Shown here one piece after another: positions 9,373-17,396 of a stretch of 64,000 nt of DNA (positions are counted from its first letter, which is position 1; the number at the start of each line of letters is the position of its first letter). The position numbers and the translations under genes are program-made. The DNA comes from UBA7455 sp026713185 (lineage in GTDB: Bacteria > Pseudomonadota > Gammaproteobacteria > Pseudomonadales > Azotimanducaceae), in assembly GCA_963665785.1 (NCBI GenBank), contig OY762456.1:2542001-2606000 (forward strand), in the 5' to 3' direction. Below the pieces are notes generated by a model. It ran no database searches. It saw only the letters and a list, made by a program, of their open reading frames with translations, and was not told the DNA's origin.

Positions 9373-10077
9373 TTACGTGCGCTGTTCCGTAATCTGATCT
9401 ATGGCCGCCTGGGTATGACGTTCGATATCAGCTCCCATATCCAGCGTCATGACCTTCTGGAAGATAGGCAGATATTCCAGCTTGGGTTTGGAGAACAGGG
9501 GCGAGATTTCCGGATACACATCTTCAGCTAATGGATTATCCTGGTCGAGCATTATCCTGAGTCGCATTATGCGCCCCAGCAGATCCAGTTCGCGGGCATA
9601 ATCCTTTTTGGCAATGTAAAACCATTGATCAAATTTGTTCTGTTGATTTGCAGTCTGTTTGTTCAATTCTGCCAGATGGGCGTTGATTCTGTTGGAGACA
9701 TCCCGATTTTCCCGGTACAGGATAAAGGCGCCGATACCAAAAATGATGCCAACGAAACCCAACACAATTCCGGTCGTCCATGAAAGTGCATCAATGTAAT
9801 TACCCATGTCACTGTCACGATGCTGAAGTCTGGTCAATATCAAGGCACTCTGCTTCTCGAGTTCATACAACCTGTCAGTGGTATCTGTTTTAAACCCCTG
9901 CATGTCCATTGACGCCAGTTGCAGTTGCTGCTCATAGATGGCAAGAAAAGTGGTCTCGCTATCTTGACGGGTTGGCAGATTCGACGACTCAGATTGTGTC
10001 GCAGTTGCCCCAGGCAATTCTCCAGCAAGGCAGACAGATGACGCCAGCACTATAAAACTCAGGTAGATGTACTTCAT
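9373..10077 (-). CDS. Membrane-anchored coiled-coil protein of unknown function
   Basis: A 234-residue protein I do not recognise. It has a signal peptide (YLSFIVLASSVCLAGE), a periplasmic segment of about 75 residues (STNLPTRQ-like and Gln-rich), one transmembrane helix near residues 98-122 (TGIVLGFVGIIFGIGAFILY), then a cytosolic helical part with coiled-coil character (NRINAHLAELNKQTANQQNK). The predicted topology puts the C-terminal half in the cytosol. Its ATG overlaps the stop of the response-regulator gene (ATGA at 10074-10077), so it is translationally coupled to the kinase/receiver pair and is probably a partner or output of that signalling cassette. That role is inferred only from position. 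Confidence 0.7.
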   Translation of the reverse strand: MKYIYLSFIVLASSVCLAGELPGATATQSESSNLPTRQDSETTFLAIYEQQLQLASMDMQGFKTDTTDRLYELEKQSALILTRLQHRDSDMGNYIDALSWTTGIVLGFVGIIFGIGAFILYRENRDVSNRINAHLAELNKQTANQQNKFDQWFYIAKKDYARELDLLGRIMRLRIMLDQDNPLAEDVYPEISPLFSKPKLEYLPIFQKVMTLDMGADIERHTQAAIDQITEQRT

Positions 10078-10472
10078 TTCAGATCTTGTGGCAGGTATTT
10101 GATCAGTTCACTGGCAGTACTGTCGAAGGGCTTTGATATGGTTTCGACATTATTTTCTGTTGAAAAATCAATCTGCATGTCACTGAAATTTTTGGCGGAA
10201 ATAATCAGAATGGCCAGATCGGGATATTGCGCTCGAATTCTCAGGTACAACAACTCACCGGTTTCAAAATCCGGATCTTCTTCTTGCAGATAGGTTCCCC
10301 TGGTCATCATGATATCCAGTATGATGGCGTCATACTCACCAAGAGTCTCAAGATTCTCTATGACTTTGTCCGGACCGGTATATACCGTACAGCTATGACC
10401 TTCATACTCGATAAAAGTCTTTAAATCATCAATAAGAAATCGATCATCCTCAATTAACAGGACGTTACACAT
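10074..10472 (-). CDS. Stand-alone response regulator receiver domain
   Basis: A single receiver domain of about 132 residues with no output domain. The acidic pair (EDD) is near residues 9-11, the phospho-acceptor Asp in AIILDIMM near residue 54, the conserved Ser in IISAKN and Lys in ISKPFD near residue 115. Between the phospho-Asp and the next helix there is an extra loop of about 20 residues (TRGTYLQEEDPDFETGEL) absent from CheY. Either ATG 10472 or GTG 10475 may be the start; GGTGAG lies upstream. The gene follows the histidine kinase by 35 bases and overlaps the membrane protein gene by 4 bases. With no DNA-binding domain it likely acts by protein contact or phosphorelay. Confidence 0.9.
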   Translation of the reverse strand: MCNVLLIEDDRFLIDDLKTFIEYEGHSCTVYTGPDKVIENLETLGEYDAIILDIMMTRGTYLQEEDPDFETGELLYLRIRAQYPDLAILIISAKNFSDMQIDFSTENNVETISKPFDSTASELIKYLPQDLK

Positions 10473-10507
10473 CACTCACTCACCATTTCCTGATTCACCT
10501 CACAACC

Positions 10508-12562
10508 CTATGTCCTTCCTTCCAGGACCTCCATCCTGACAGGCACTCTCATGGTAAAACTGACAGGATCTTCCATAGAGGTTAACAGCAGGAATCCATT
10601 CCCTTCCTGCATGATACTCTTTGCAAGATGAAGTCCGATACCCGTACCACCAATACCCTGTTTAATCACTTCCCTTCCACGAACACCTTTTTCGAATAAA
10701 TAATCCTTCTCACTGTCATGAATCGGGATACCATAATTACTGACCGAAATATCAAAGTAATCTCCCGAAATATGGCGCCCGCCGGATACCATGATGGACT
10801 TTCGTGTTCCCGTGGAATACTTCCCGGCATTGTCTATCAGGATGTTGAACACTATGTTCAACAGCGTCTTGTCGCCATAAACCCGGCTTGACTGCAGTCC
10901 TGTCGTGTCCAGATTGATGTCTATATCATACTGCTTCCTCAGATATGCGCGAGTGATATTGATTACCGGAAAAACTATATCGCGCAGTACCGACAGGGGT
11001 TCAAAATTTCTGCGCGTCACAATCTGATTGAAGTTGAAAGTCTTGGCGACAAATTCCAGGCGGTCACCCATTACCTGTATATCATCCAGTTGTCTCATAA
11101 CTTTTTCAATGTCTTCCGGACTCGTATTTTTCCGCTTCAATGTCCGTTTTATGATTTCCGGCGCCATTGTAAATTTTGAGATTGGCGTTCTGATTTCATG
11201 CAGGAACACTTTGTTAAAATCATTCATTTCGTCGATGGCTGCATTTGTCCTTTCAAGCTTTGATTCTGTTTCCTTGAACAGCCATTCTATTCGGATCAGA
11301 TTTCCCAGATTCGTACAGAGCAACAACAGATTCATGTAATCGCCGGCACGAAAGTTGATTATTGAAGTCTGACCGTTTTCGTCAAACTCATGCTTGTTAC
11401 GCACTCGCAGAACGCCAAAACAACGCCCTGAACTCATTAATGGAAGACCAATCCAGTTTACAGGTGGGTGGTCCATGGATTCGGTATATCCCTCATTATC
11501 CGGATCGTCTGCAGCCAGATCGTATGAAAAAGCCATCCTGCTGTTACAGAAGACTTCTGCTGTCGGCAATTTGCTGTTTATAGGGTAGGAATAAGGTTCA
11601 TCCGGTTGACCATGAAGTCGATTATCGCAACTGGCAACAAGGTCCAGACTCTTGTTGGCTTCATTGGCAAGAAAAATGGAACATGCTTCACATTGGAAAC
11701 ACTCTCTGACCTGACAGACGATCCCAAACAGGAACTGATCGAGCTGTCCGGACTGGTAGGATTCGATAAACTGTAGGTTGATCCGATCCATTGCCTGGTT
11801 GGCCATGTGACGAACCTGCAGGTACTTGGTTTCGATGGAGTTACGGATTTCATTACAGTTTTCCTCTGTCAGTACATAGTCACGATGACGTGAATAAAGA
11901 GAAAGAACGCCAATTGTGCCGTCGTAGCCAAGGGTGAGTTTCAGGCGATTTATAGTCTGCATATCCCCCAAAGCAACGGCATTGTCGTCCGGCCCAAAGC
12001 TCTTGATCGGCTCCCGGAACTCCGTCTGATAATCATCAACCAGGACTGCGTTCAGTGAACTGTTCTCTTGCTCAAAGATGTAACCTCTATCCAGTTCAAG
12101 GGATGAGGCCGAACAACTGAACACCTTGGTGTACTTGTTGTATACCCAGAATGAATAATGATCCAGGAAGAAATAATCAGCCCATGCCCGAACATACTCC
12201 CTCAGGGAAGTATTTTCTCCGTAGAGAGCCTTGATGAGACGGTCTCTGATGGCAAGTTGAAATTCCGTAACTCGCTGTCCGGCTTCTCTTTGCAATATAT
12301 CAAGCAGATTGCGTCTGCGAAGTCTGCCGGCAACAGGTGACAGCAGGAAGTAATCCGTATTGACAAGCACTCTGTAACGGGGATGAGGGAATAATATCCT
12401 GTCGCCAAACACCGCAGTCAGATCCTCTGCGTGGCAGGTCTCATTGCTCAGAATAGCGGAGAGGGTATCAGCGGCAAAGAACAACTCATGATCAAATTCA
12501 TTGTACCGGGGATCGAGCAGCAGGTAGTAACCCCTGATTCTGGCAAAGACGAAGTAGTCCAT
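10508..12562 (-). CDS. Cytosolic GAF-domain sensor histidine kinase
   Basis: A 684-residue histidine kinase without transmembrane segments. Residues 1-100 are a novel-looking N-terminal module (FARIRGYYLLLDPRYNEFDHE). Two GAF-like regions follow, about 110-250 and 265-420 (the second has ACSIFLANEANKSLDLVA and WIGLPLMSSGRCFGVLRV). The H-box FLHEIRTPISKF places the phospho-His at residue 455. The ATPase domain has the N-box NILIDNAGKYS near 574-584 and the G-box GIGGTGIGLHLAKS near 637. It heads a three-gene minus-strand operon with the receiver and the membrane coiled-coil protein. The likely circuit is kinase to receiver, with the membrane protein as partner; the input signal is unknown. Confidence 0.92.
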   Translation of the reverse strand: MDYFVFARIRGYYLLLDPRYNEFDHELFFAADTLSAILSNETCHAEDLTAVFGDRILFPHPRYRVLVNTDYFLLSPVAGRLRRRNLLDILQREAGQRVTEFQLAIRDRLIKALYGENTSLREYVRAWADYFFLDHYSFWVYNKYTKVFSCSASSLELDRGYIFEQENSSLNAVLVDDYQTEFREPIKSFGPDDNAVALGDMQTINRLKLTLGYDGTIGVLSLYSRHRDYVLTEENCNEIRNSIETKYLQVRHMANQAMDRINLQFIESYQSGQLDQFLFGIVCQVRECFQCEACSIFLANEANKSLDLVASCDNRLHGQPDEPYSYPINSKLPTAEVFCNSRMAFSYDLAADDPDNEGYTESMDHPPVNWIGLPLMSSGRCFGVLRVRNKHEFDENGQTSIINFRAGDYMNLLLLCTNLGNLIRIEWLFKETESKLERTNAAIDEMNDFNKVFLHEIRTPISKFTMAPEIIKRTLKRKNTSPEDIEKVMRQLDDIQVMGDRLEFVAKTFNFNQIVTRRNFEPLSVLRDIVFPVINITRAYLRKQYDIDINLDTTGLQSSRVYGDKTLLNIVFNILIDNAGKYSTGTRKSIMVSGGRHISGDYFDISVSNYGIPIHDSEKDYLFEKGVRGREVIKQGIGGTGIGLHLAKSIMQEGNGFLLLTSMEDPVSFTMRVPVRMEVLEGRT

Positions 12563-12586
12563 CTACACCCAACTATGAGTGAAACA

Positions 12587-12680
12587 TGGCGGAAGAGGTA
12601 GGAGTCGAACCCACCAGCCACGTTTTCCGCAGCTCAACGGCTTTGAAGGCCGCACGCCCCACCGGGGACGACGCTCTCCC
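12587..12680 (-). tRNA. selC: tRNA-Sec (anticodon UCA)
   Basis: The minus strand reads a 94-base tRNA ending with genomically encoded CCA. The anticodon stem-loop is CGGC-CTTCAAA-GCCG, with anticodon TCA that decodes UGA. A long variable arm (around TGCGGAAAACGTG), the T-arm GGTGGGTTCGACTCCTACC and a 3' acceptor strand CTCTTCC before GCCA are all as in bacterial tRNA-Sec. The acceptor stem pairs over seven bases including one G-U; the eighth pair typical of this tRNA is a C-C mismatch here. Its neighbour 0.5 kb downstream is selD, supporting a working selenocysteine route. selA and selB are not in the window. Confidence 0.93.
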
Positions 12681-12776
12681 GAACCGGTAGTATTGAGTAT
12701 TTTCAGGAATTTTACTATTTCAATTATCTTCTACACCAGCTTCAAGTCAGATTTCGCGAATTTAATCCAGCTGGAT

Positions 12777-13121
12777 TCAACCCAGAACCCGGTAACCACG
12801 ACCTTTCAGACACCTGTAAACAATGAGTTCCTTGCGTTCTTCCGCACTAAGCGCACCTTCGGTTCCTCCACTCACGGCGCCTGCACCCGCAACTTTTCCT
12901 GCGGTGGAGCTGTTACCTATAATACTGCCAAATACGGCCCCCACCGCAGCCCCCACTGCTCCCCTTTCAGCCGCCTCTTTTGCCGTACTCACTTCATCGG
13001 CATAGGTGCGGCATTCTGCAAGATCCTGACGGTATTTAACTTCATTCAATCCCTTTCGGTCCACAATCGGATCGCTGGCACAACCAGCAACAAGCAGTAG
13101 TATCAGAACAGTTTTTTTCAC
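12777..13121 (-). CDS. Glycine-zipper lipoprotein
   Basis: A 114-residue small lipoprotein. The signal peptide MKKTVLILLLVAGCAS has a clear lipobox ending at Cys14. The mature part contains paired Cys (AECRTYADE and VYRCLKGRGY) and a glycine-zipper region near residues 54-90 (RGAVGAAVGAVFGSIIGN, AGKVAGAGAVSGGTEGAL), as in outer-membrane-associated glycine-zipper proteins. Function is unknown. It lies between selD and tRNA-Sec on the same strand; the 74-base gap on its upstream side contains a 14-base palindrome at 13133-13146 (CAATTGATCAATTG), which may be part of its promoter. Confidence 0.85.
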   Translation of the reverse strand: MKKTVLILLLVAGCASDPIVDRKGLNEVKYRQDLAECRTYADEVSTAKEAAERGAVGAAVGAVFGSIIGNSSTAGKVAGAGAVSGGTEGALSAEERKELIVYRCLKGRGYRVLG

Positions 13122-13195
13122 CTCAATCTCCTCAATTGATCAATTGGTAAATGAAACCTTATCGAGAGGTCCCTGAACTCCAGATGAATTTAATA

Positions 13196-15385
13196 TTAAC
13201 CATCCATGAATGGAACTGCCTGGGTGAAAGAAAGTGAATATCCTCCGGTAACTCTGCCTATGATGGCAGCGTTCGGATAACCGGCAGTTGTCAGGCTTTG
13301 GACACAGTCTCTGGCCAGTTCCGATGGTATGGAAGCCAGAAGACCACCAGAAGTCTGCGGGTCAAACAGCAATTCATAGTTTTGATGATCAGACAACGGT
13401 ATTTCAGATGCTGACTGACGGTTTCCGGCATGCAATGTACTCCTGATATCCAGTTCAGTCATCGTATATTTGCTTCCCTTTAAAATCGGCAGTTTGTCCA
13501 GGTCCAGGCAAACACCACAGTGGGATGCATCCATCATTTCCTGGAGGTGTCCCGCAAGTCCAAAACCGGTGACATCGGTACAGGCGCTTACATTGAATTC
13601 CTTCAGGATCTGTGATGCTTCCTGGTTTGAACGTTTCATCGAACGCAAAGCCAGATCAATCCATATGCCTTGAGCTTTGTACTGCATATCGGCGGCAAAG
13701 AGCGTACCTGTTCCCAGTGCCTTGGTCAGGATAATAGCCTGATCCTTCTGCATTCCTGATTTGTATAATACCTGGTCGTCATCAACAATGCCGTTGACAG
13801 AAAAACCGATGGTGAGTTCTGCGCCTTCCGTCGTATGGCCTCCAACCAGTGCAACATTGTCCTGGTCCAACTGAAATTTCGCTCCGGCCATTATCTGCTG
13901 GAGCAGTGATTGTATAACCGGAGGTTTACCATAGGGAACTGTCACTATTGCCAGTGCAGTCACCGGCTGTCCTCCCATGGCATATATATCACTCAGGGCA
14001 TGAGTAACAGCGACCTGTGCCAATTCGTAGGGATCTTCAGTGACACTCCTGAAGAAATCGACACTATGAAGCATGATTTTGCCTTTAGGTACCTTGAACA
14101 AAGCTGCATCGTCACGAACGACAGGAACCAGGTCATCCAGTACCTGGGTCAGAAGTTCTGAATTGACCTTGGCCCCACAACCGCCACAATGCATCTGTTG
14201 ATCAAAATCTGCGAGCAACCCGGTTCCGGGTTCCACCTGCATCGCAGGCAAGTCATTGTATCGACGCATGAATCTTCGATCTATCCAGTCCTTCCATCGC
14301 CACACCCAGCCTCCTCCGACGTTCAGACCGTTTCGTGAAGCCACTGCGTACTTGTCTCCTGTGGAGATCAGTGACAAAAATTCCGATTGTGGTTTAAATT
14401 TACGGAGTGTCTTCTTCTCCAGCAATCGTCGGATGTTATCCACAAGAACGGGACCCTGTCTGACGGCGAAAACGCCTGCCTTTGGTCTGGGATTATCAAT
14501 CAGGTGAGCTATATCACCGACGGCAAACACATTGGGATGGTTCTGGGTCTGCAATGTACTTCGTGTACAGATAAATCCATTTTCATTCAACTTCAATCCG
14601 GTGTCAGCCAGCCAGTCAGGAGAAGACGCACTGGTTACCCAGAATATTTCATCCAGCGTCATCTGGTCACCATTCATGGAAATCAATGTGTGATCCCGGA
14701 CACACACGACTCTATACTGGTAGTGGATATTGATGCCACGTTCCTCAAGTGTCTTTCGGAACTTGTTTCGCACAGCCTTGGGATAGTCGTTAAGAATGTC
14801 ATCTCCATCTGAAAACAGATGCCACTCCAGACCATGGAACTGAGGTGCAAAATCCTGGCACAGCCGGTGGTATACAGCCAGACAAAGTTCAACACCTCCG
14901 GCGCCAGAACCGACAAATCCCACTTTACCAGGTTTTCCCCAGGCAACACGTTTGATAAAAGCGTACCACTCCTTGAGAAAGCCTGTGATCGGCTTGACCG
15001 GGATCACATTGCCACGAGCACCTGGCACAATATCAAGCAAGGGAGTTATACCGATATCAATCGACAGAATGTCATAACGAAAATCAGGCCTTCCTGCTGT
15101 CCAGACCGTCTGCAGAAAAGGATCAATAGCTTCAATCCGACACCGGATGAATCTGGCTCCGGCGAATCGGCAAAGGGGTACAAGATCAATGTAAACATCC
15201 TCTTCCTCGTAATGACCGGCGATCAAACCTGGCAGCATTCCGGAATAAGGGGTCCTGGTGTCAGGGCTGAGCAAGGTAATCCTCAATCCCGGGATCGGAT
15301 TCATTCCCAGTTGACGTAGCACAGTCACATGGCTGTGCCCTCCGCCAACCAGGACAAGTTCTTTAGCAATAGGTACAGCCTGCAT
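13196..15385 (-). CDS. selD: FAD-dependent oxidoreductase / selenide, water dikinase fusion (SelD)
   Basis: A 729-residue two-domain protein. Residues 1-370 form an NADH-dehydrogenase-like FAD oxidoreductase (ELVLVGGGHSHVTVL at the N-terminus, GKVGFVGSGAGGVELC near 154, NVFAVGDIAHL near 285). Residues from about 395 are SelD, which makes selenophosphate from selenide and ATP for tRNA-Sec charging and tRNA selenouridine. The active-site motif is CGGCGAK, with Cys403 and Lys406 in the places of E. coli Cys17 and Lys20, so the enzyme uses Cys and not selenocysteine. ATP/metal motifs DDAALF, LSDIYAMGG and LVGGHTTEG are present. The fusion is known from several bacterial groups; the oxidoreductase may supply reduced selenium (inference). 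tRNA-Sec nearby supports the function. Confidence 0.93.
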   Translation of the reverse strand: MQAVPIAKELVLVGGGHSHVTVLRQLGMNPIPGLRITLLSPDTRTPYSGMLPGLIAGHYEEEDVYIDLVPLCRFAGARFIRCRIEAIDPFLQTVWTAGRPDFRYDILSIDIGITPLLDIVPGARGNVIPVKPITGFLKEWYAFIKRVAWGKPGKVGFVGSGAGGVELCLAVYHRLCQDFAPQFHGLEWHLFSDGDDILNDYPKAVRNKFRKTLEERGINIHYQYRVVCVRDHTLISMNGDQMTLDEIFWVTSASSPDWLADTGLKLNENGFICTRSTLQTQNHPNVFAVGDIAHLIDNPRPKAGVFAVRQGPVLVDNIRRLLEKKTLRKFKPQSEFLSLISTGDKYAVASRNGLNVGGGWVWRWKDWIDRRFMRRYNDLPAMQVEPGTGLLADFDQQMHCGGCGAKVNSELLTQVLDDLVPVVRDDAALFKVPKGKIMLHSVDFFRSVTEDPYELAQVAVTHALSDIYAMGGQPVTALAIVTVPYGKPPVIQSLLQQIMAGAKFQLDQDNVALVGGHTTEGAELTIGFSVNGIVDDDQVLYKSGMQKDQAIILTKALGTGTLFAADMQYKAQGIWIDLALRSMKRSNQEASQILKEFNVSACTDVTGFGLAGHLQEMMDASHCGVCLDLDKLPILKGSKYTMTELDIRSTLHAGNRQSASEIPLSDHQNYELLFDPQTSGGLLASIPSELARDCVQSLTTAGYPNAAIIGRVTGGYSLSFTQAVPFMDG

Positions 15386-15493
15386 CGAATTAACCGTCTG
15401 CTTCTGTCATGTGTGTTTTAAGGAACATTGTGACATGTGCGGACAATGTCCTCAGTAGATGAGCGTACAGGATTCATCATTGGCGATGGGAGG

Positions 15494-17392
15494 CTATGCA
15501 TCAACAGGATTGCCAGCGTCATCGAGATTGACTTCCTGAAACTGCAACTCATGCAGAATATGGTACAGTCCTTTCAGTTCCAGTAACTCATCGTGGGAAC
15601 CGTACTCCCGAACCACACCATGATGCAACACGAGTATTTTGTCTGCCTCCTTGATGGTTTGCAAACGATGGGCTATCAGGATTGATGTGCGGTCCTCCAT
15701 AAGTTTCCGTAAGCCATCCTGAATCAGGATCTCGGTTTCTGTATCGATACTTGCGGTAGCCTCATCCAGGATCAGAATCTCCGGGTCTGCTGCGAGTACG
15801 CGGGCAAATGCCAATAATTGTCTCTGCCCCTGCGACAGGTTGGCGCCTCTTTCAATCAATGGTGTCTCATATCCGTACTGCAGATCACTGATAAATCCAT
15901 GGGCATTAACCGTTCTGGATGCATCAATAGCCCGTTCTCGTGATATATCCGGATTACCCAGAACGATATTATCCAGAATAGTACCGGAAAAGATGTGAAA
16001 ATCCTGCAACACCACTCCAATCCTGGTGCGCACATCACGACTCTTCAGATCGTTCAGGTCGATATCGTCCAGATAGATCATACCCCTGGGAAAATCATAC
16101 AATCGACTCAGTAGCCGAATCATGGTGCTCTTGCCTGATCCGGTAGGTCCGACAATAGCCAGCTTTTCTCCAGGTTCTACCGTCACTGAAACATTTTTCA
16201 AGATGGTGGTGTCTGGTGAATAACCGAAGCTCGCATTGCGAAATTCGACTTTGCCGCGCAGATTTTCGGGAAATTCCTTTGGATGTTCCGGTTCATGAAT
16301 CTGTTCATCCCAGTCAAGTGCCTGGAAAATACGCTCACCACTAGCCATCGCGCGATAAAGAATATTGAGTTGTTCTCCCAGAGTTACCACAGGAGTGAAC
16401 AACATATTCATGAAACGGGTAAACAGGATGACACCCCCAAGGGAAATTTTCTCCTGAATTGCCTCACCTCCACCGTACCAGATGATAATACCAAGACCAA
16501 TGGACGCCAGGGAATCATTGAATGCAGAGTAAACAGTATTGAGATTGATCGACCGGAATTCATAGCGGCGGTTGTTCCTGTTGATTCTGGTATAGGTTTC
16601 CAGGTTTCTCTCTTCTCTCTGGCTGAGTTGAACGACCTGCATTCCTGATAAATTTTCCTGCAGATTCTGGTTCAATGCGGACACACTGTTCCTCACCAGC
16701 CGGAAAACTTCGCGGGACATCTCACGAAAGAAGTAAGTTGCTACGCCAACAACAGGCACCAGCAGGAGCATGATGAGAGTGAGTTCAACACTGGTGGAAA
16801 GCATGATGACCAAAGCAACAAAAAAAGGCACAAACTCACCCACCAGACTGCCCATGCCACGCAACATTTCGAACAATGCCTCTACATCGTTGGTGACCCG
16901 CGTCATGATTCGCCCTACTGCAATCCTGTCGTAAAATGAACTGGACCTGGTCTCCAGATGTGCAAACAGGTCCTGCCTCAGATCCCGCAATCCCTTGACG
17001 ATTGAATCAATAAGGGTCATCCGGTGAGCATGACCTGCCACGGTAAACAAAACCATGACAACGAAAAAGATTAGCCCGGCAGCAAATAAGGGCTCAATAC
17101 CAAACTGCTTTTCCACCCACTGCGTCAGTTCAATCATGTACAGGTCCGGCATCAGGCTTTCGCTTTCACCGACGATAATGTAGTCCACCAGAACCAGGCT
17201 GATGATAATCTCCATGACTACCGCAAGATAACTGGCCAGAAGGATCAAAATGGAACTGATGGCAAGATTCAATCGATAGGGTTTCAGCCAGTGCATCAGT
17301 CGGACAAACAGATGCCCGTTCAGAACTCTGCCCGAAAGTTTCGCTTCAAACAGGGAGTAGTCACGAACAATCTGATTCTGCTGTTCACTCAT
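15494..17392 (-). CDS. ABC exporter half-transporter (subunit with consensus catalytic site)
   Basis: A 632-residue type IV ABC half-transporter: transmembrane domain about 40-330, ATPase domain about 375-615. Walker A is GPTGSGKST, the signature is LSQGQRQ, and Walker B is ILILDEATASID with the catalytic Glu; the H-loop is ILIAHRLQT. The next gene upstream on the same strand begins only 4 bases away (17397) and encodes the partner half with a degenerate Walker B, so the two should form a heterodimeric multidrug or lipid exporter of the BmrCD/TM287-288 type. The start MSEQQNQIVRDYS directly follows the partner's stop. Confidence 0.92.
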   Translation of the reverse strand: MSEQQNQIVRDYSLFEAKLSGRVLNGHLFVRLMHWLKPYRLNLAISSILILLASYLAVVMEIIISLVLVDYIIVGESESLMPDLYMIELTQWVEKQFGIEPLFAAGLIFFVVMVLFTVAGHAHRMTLIDSIVKGLRDLRQDLFAHLETRSSSFYDRIAVGRIMTRVTNDVEALFEMLRGMGSLVGEFVPFFVALVIMLSTSVELTLIMLLLVPVVGVATYFFREMSREVFRLVRNSVSALNQNLQENLSGMQVVQLSQREERNLETYTRINRNNRRYEFRSINLNTVYSAFNDSLASIGLGIIIWYGGGEAIQEKISLGGVILFTRFMNMLFTPVVTLGEQLNILYRAMASGERIFQALDWDEQIHEPEHPKEFPENLRGKVEFRNASFGYSPDTTILKNVSVTVEPGEKLAIVGPTGSGKSTMIRLLSRLYDFPRGMIYLDDIDLNDLKSRDVRTRIGVVLQDFHIFSGTILDNIVLGNPDISRERAIDASRTVNAHGFISDLQYGYETPLIERGANLSQGQRQLLAFARVLAADPEILILDEATASIDTETEILIQDGLRKLMEDRTSILIAHRLQTIKEADKILVLHHGVVREYGSHDELLELKGLYHILHELQFQEVNLDDAGNPVDA

Positions 17393-17396
17393 GACG

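Noticed and set aside
12587..15385. SelD itself as a selenoprotein
   Set aside because: The catalytic position is Cys403 and no in-frame TGA is present.
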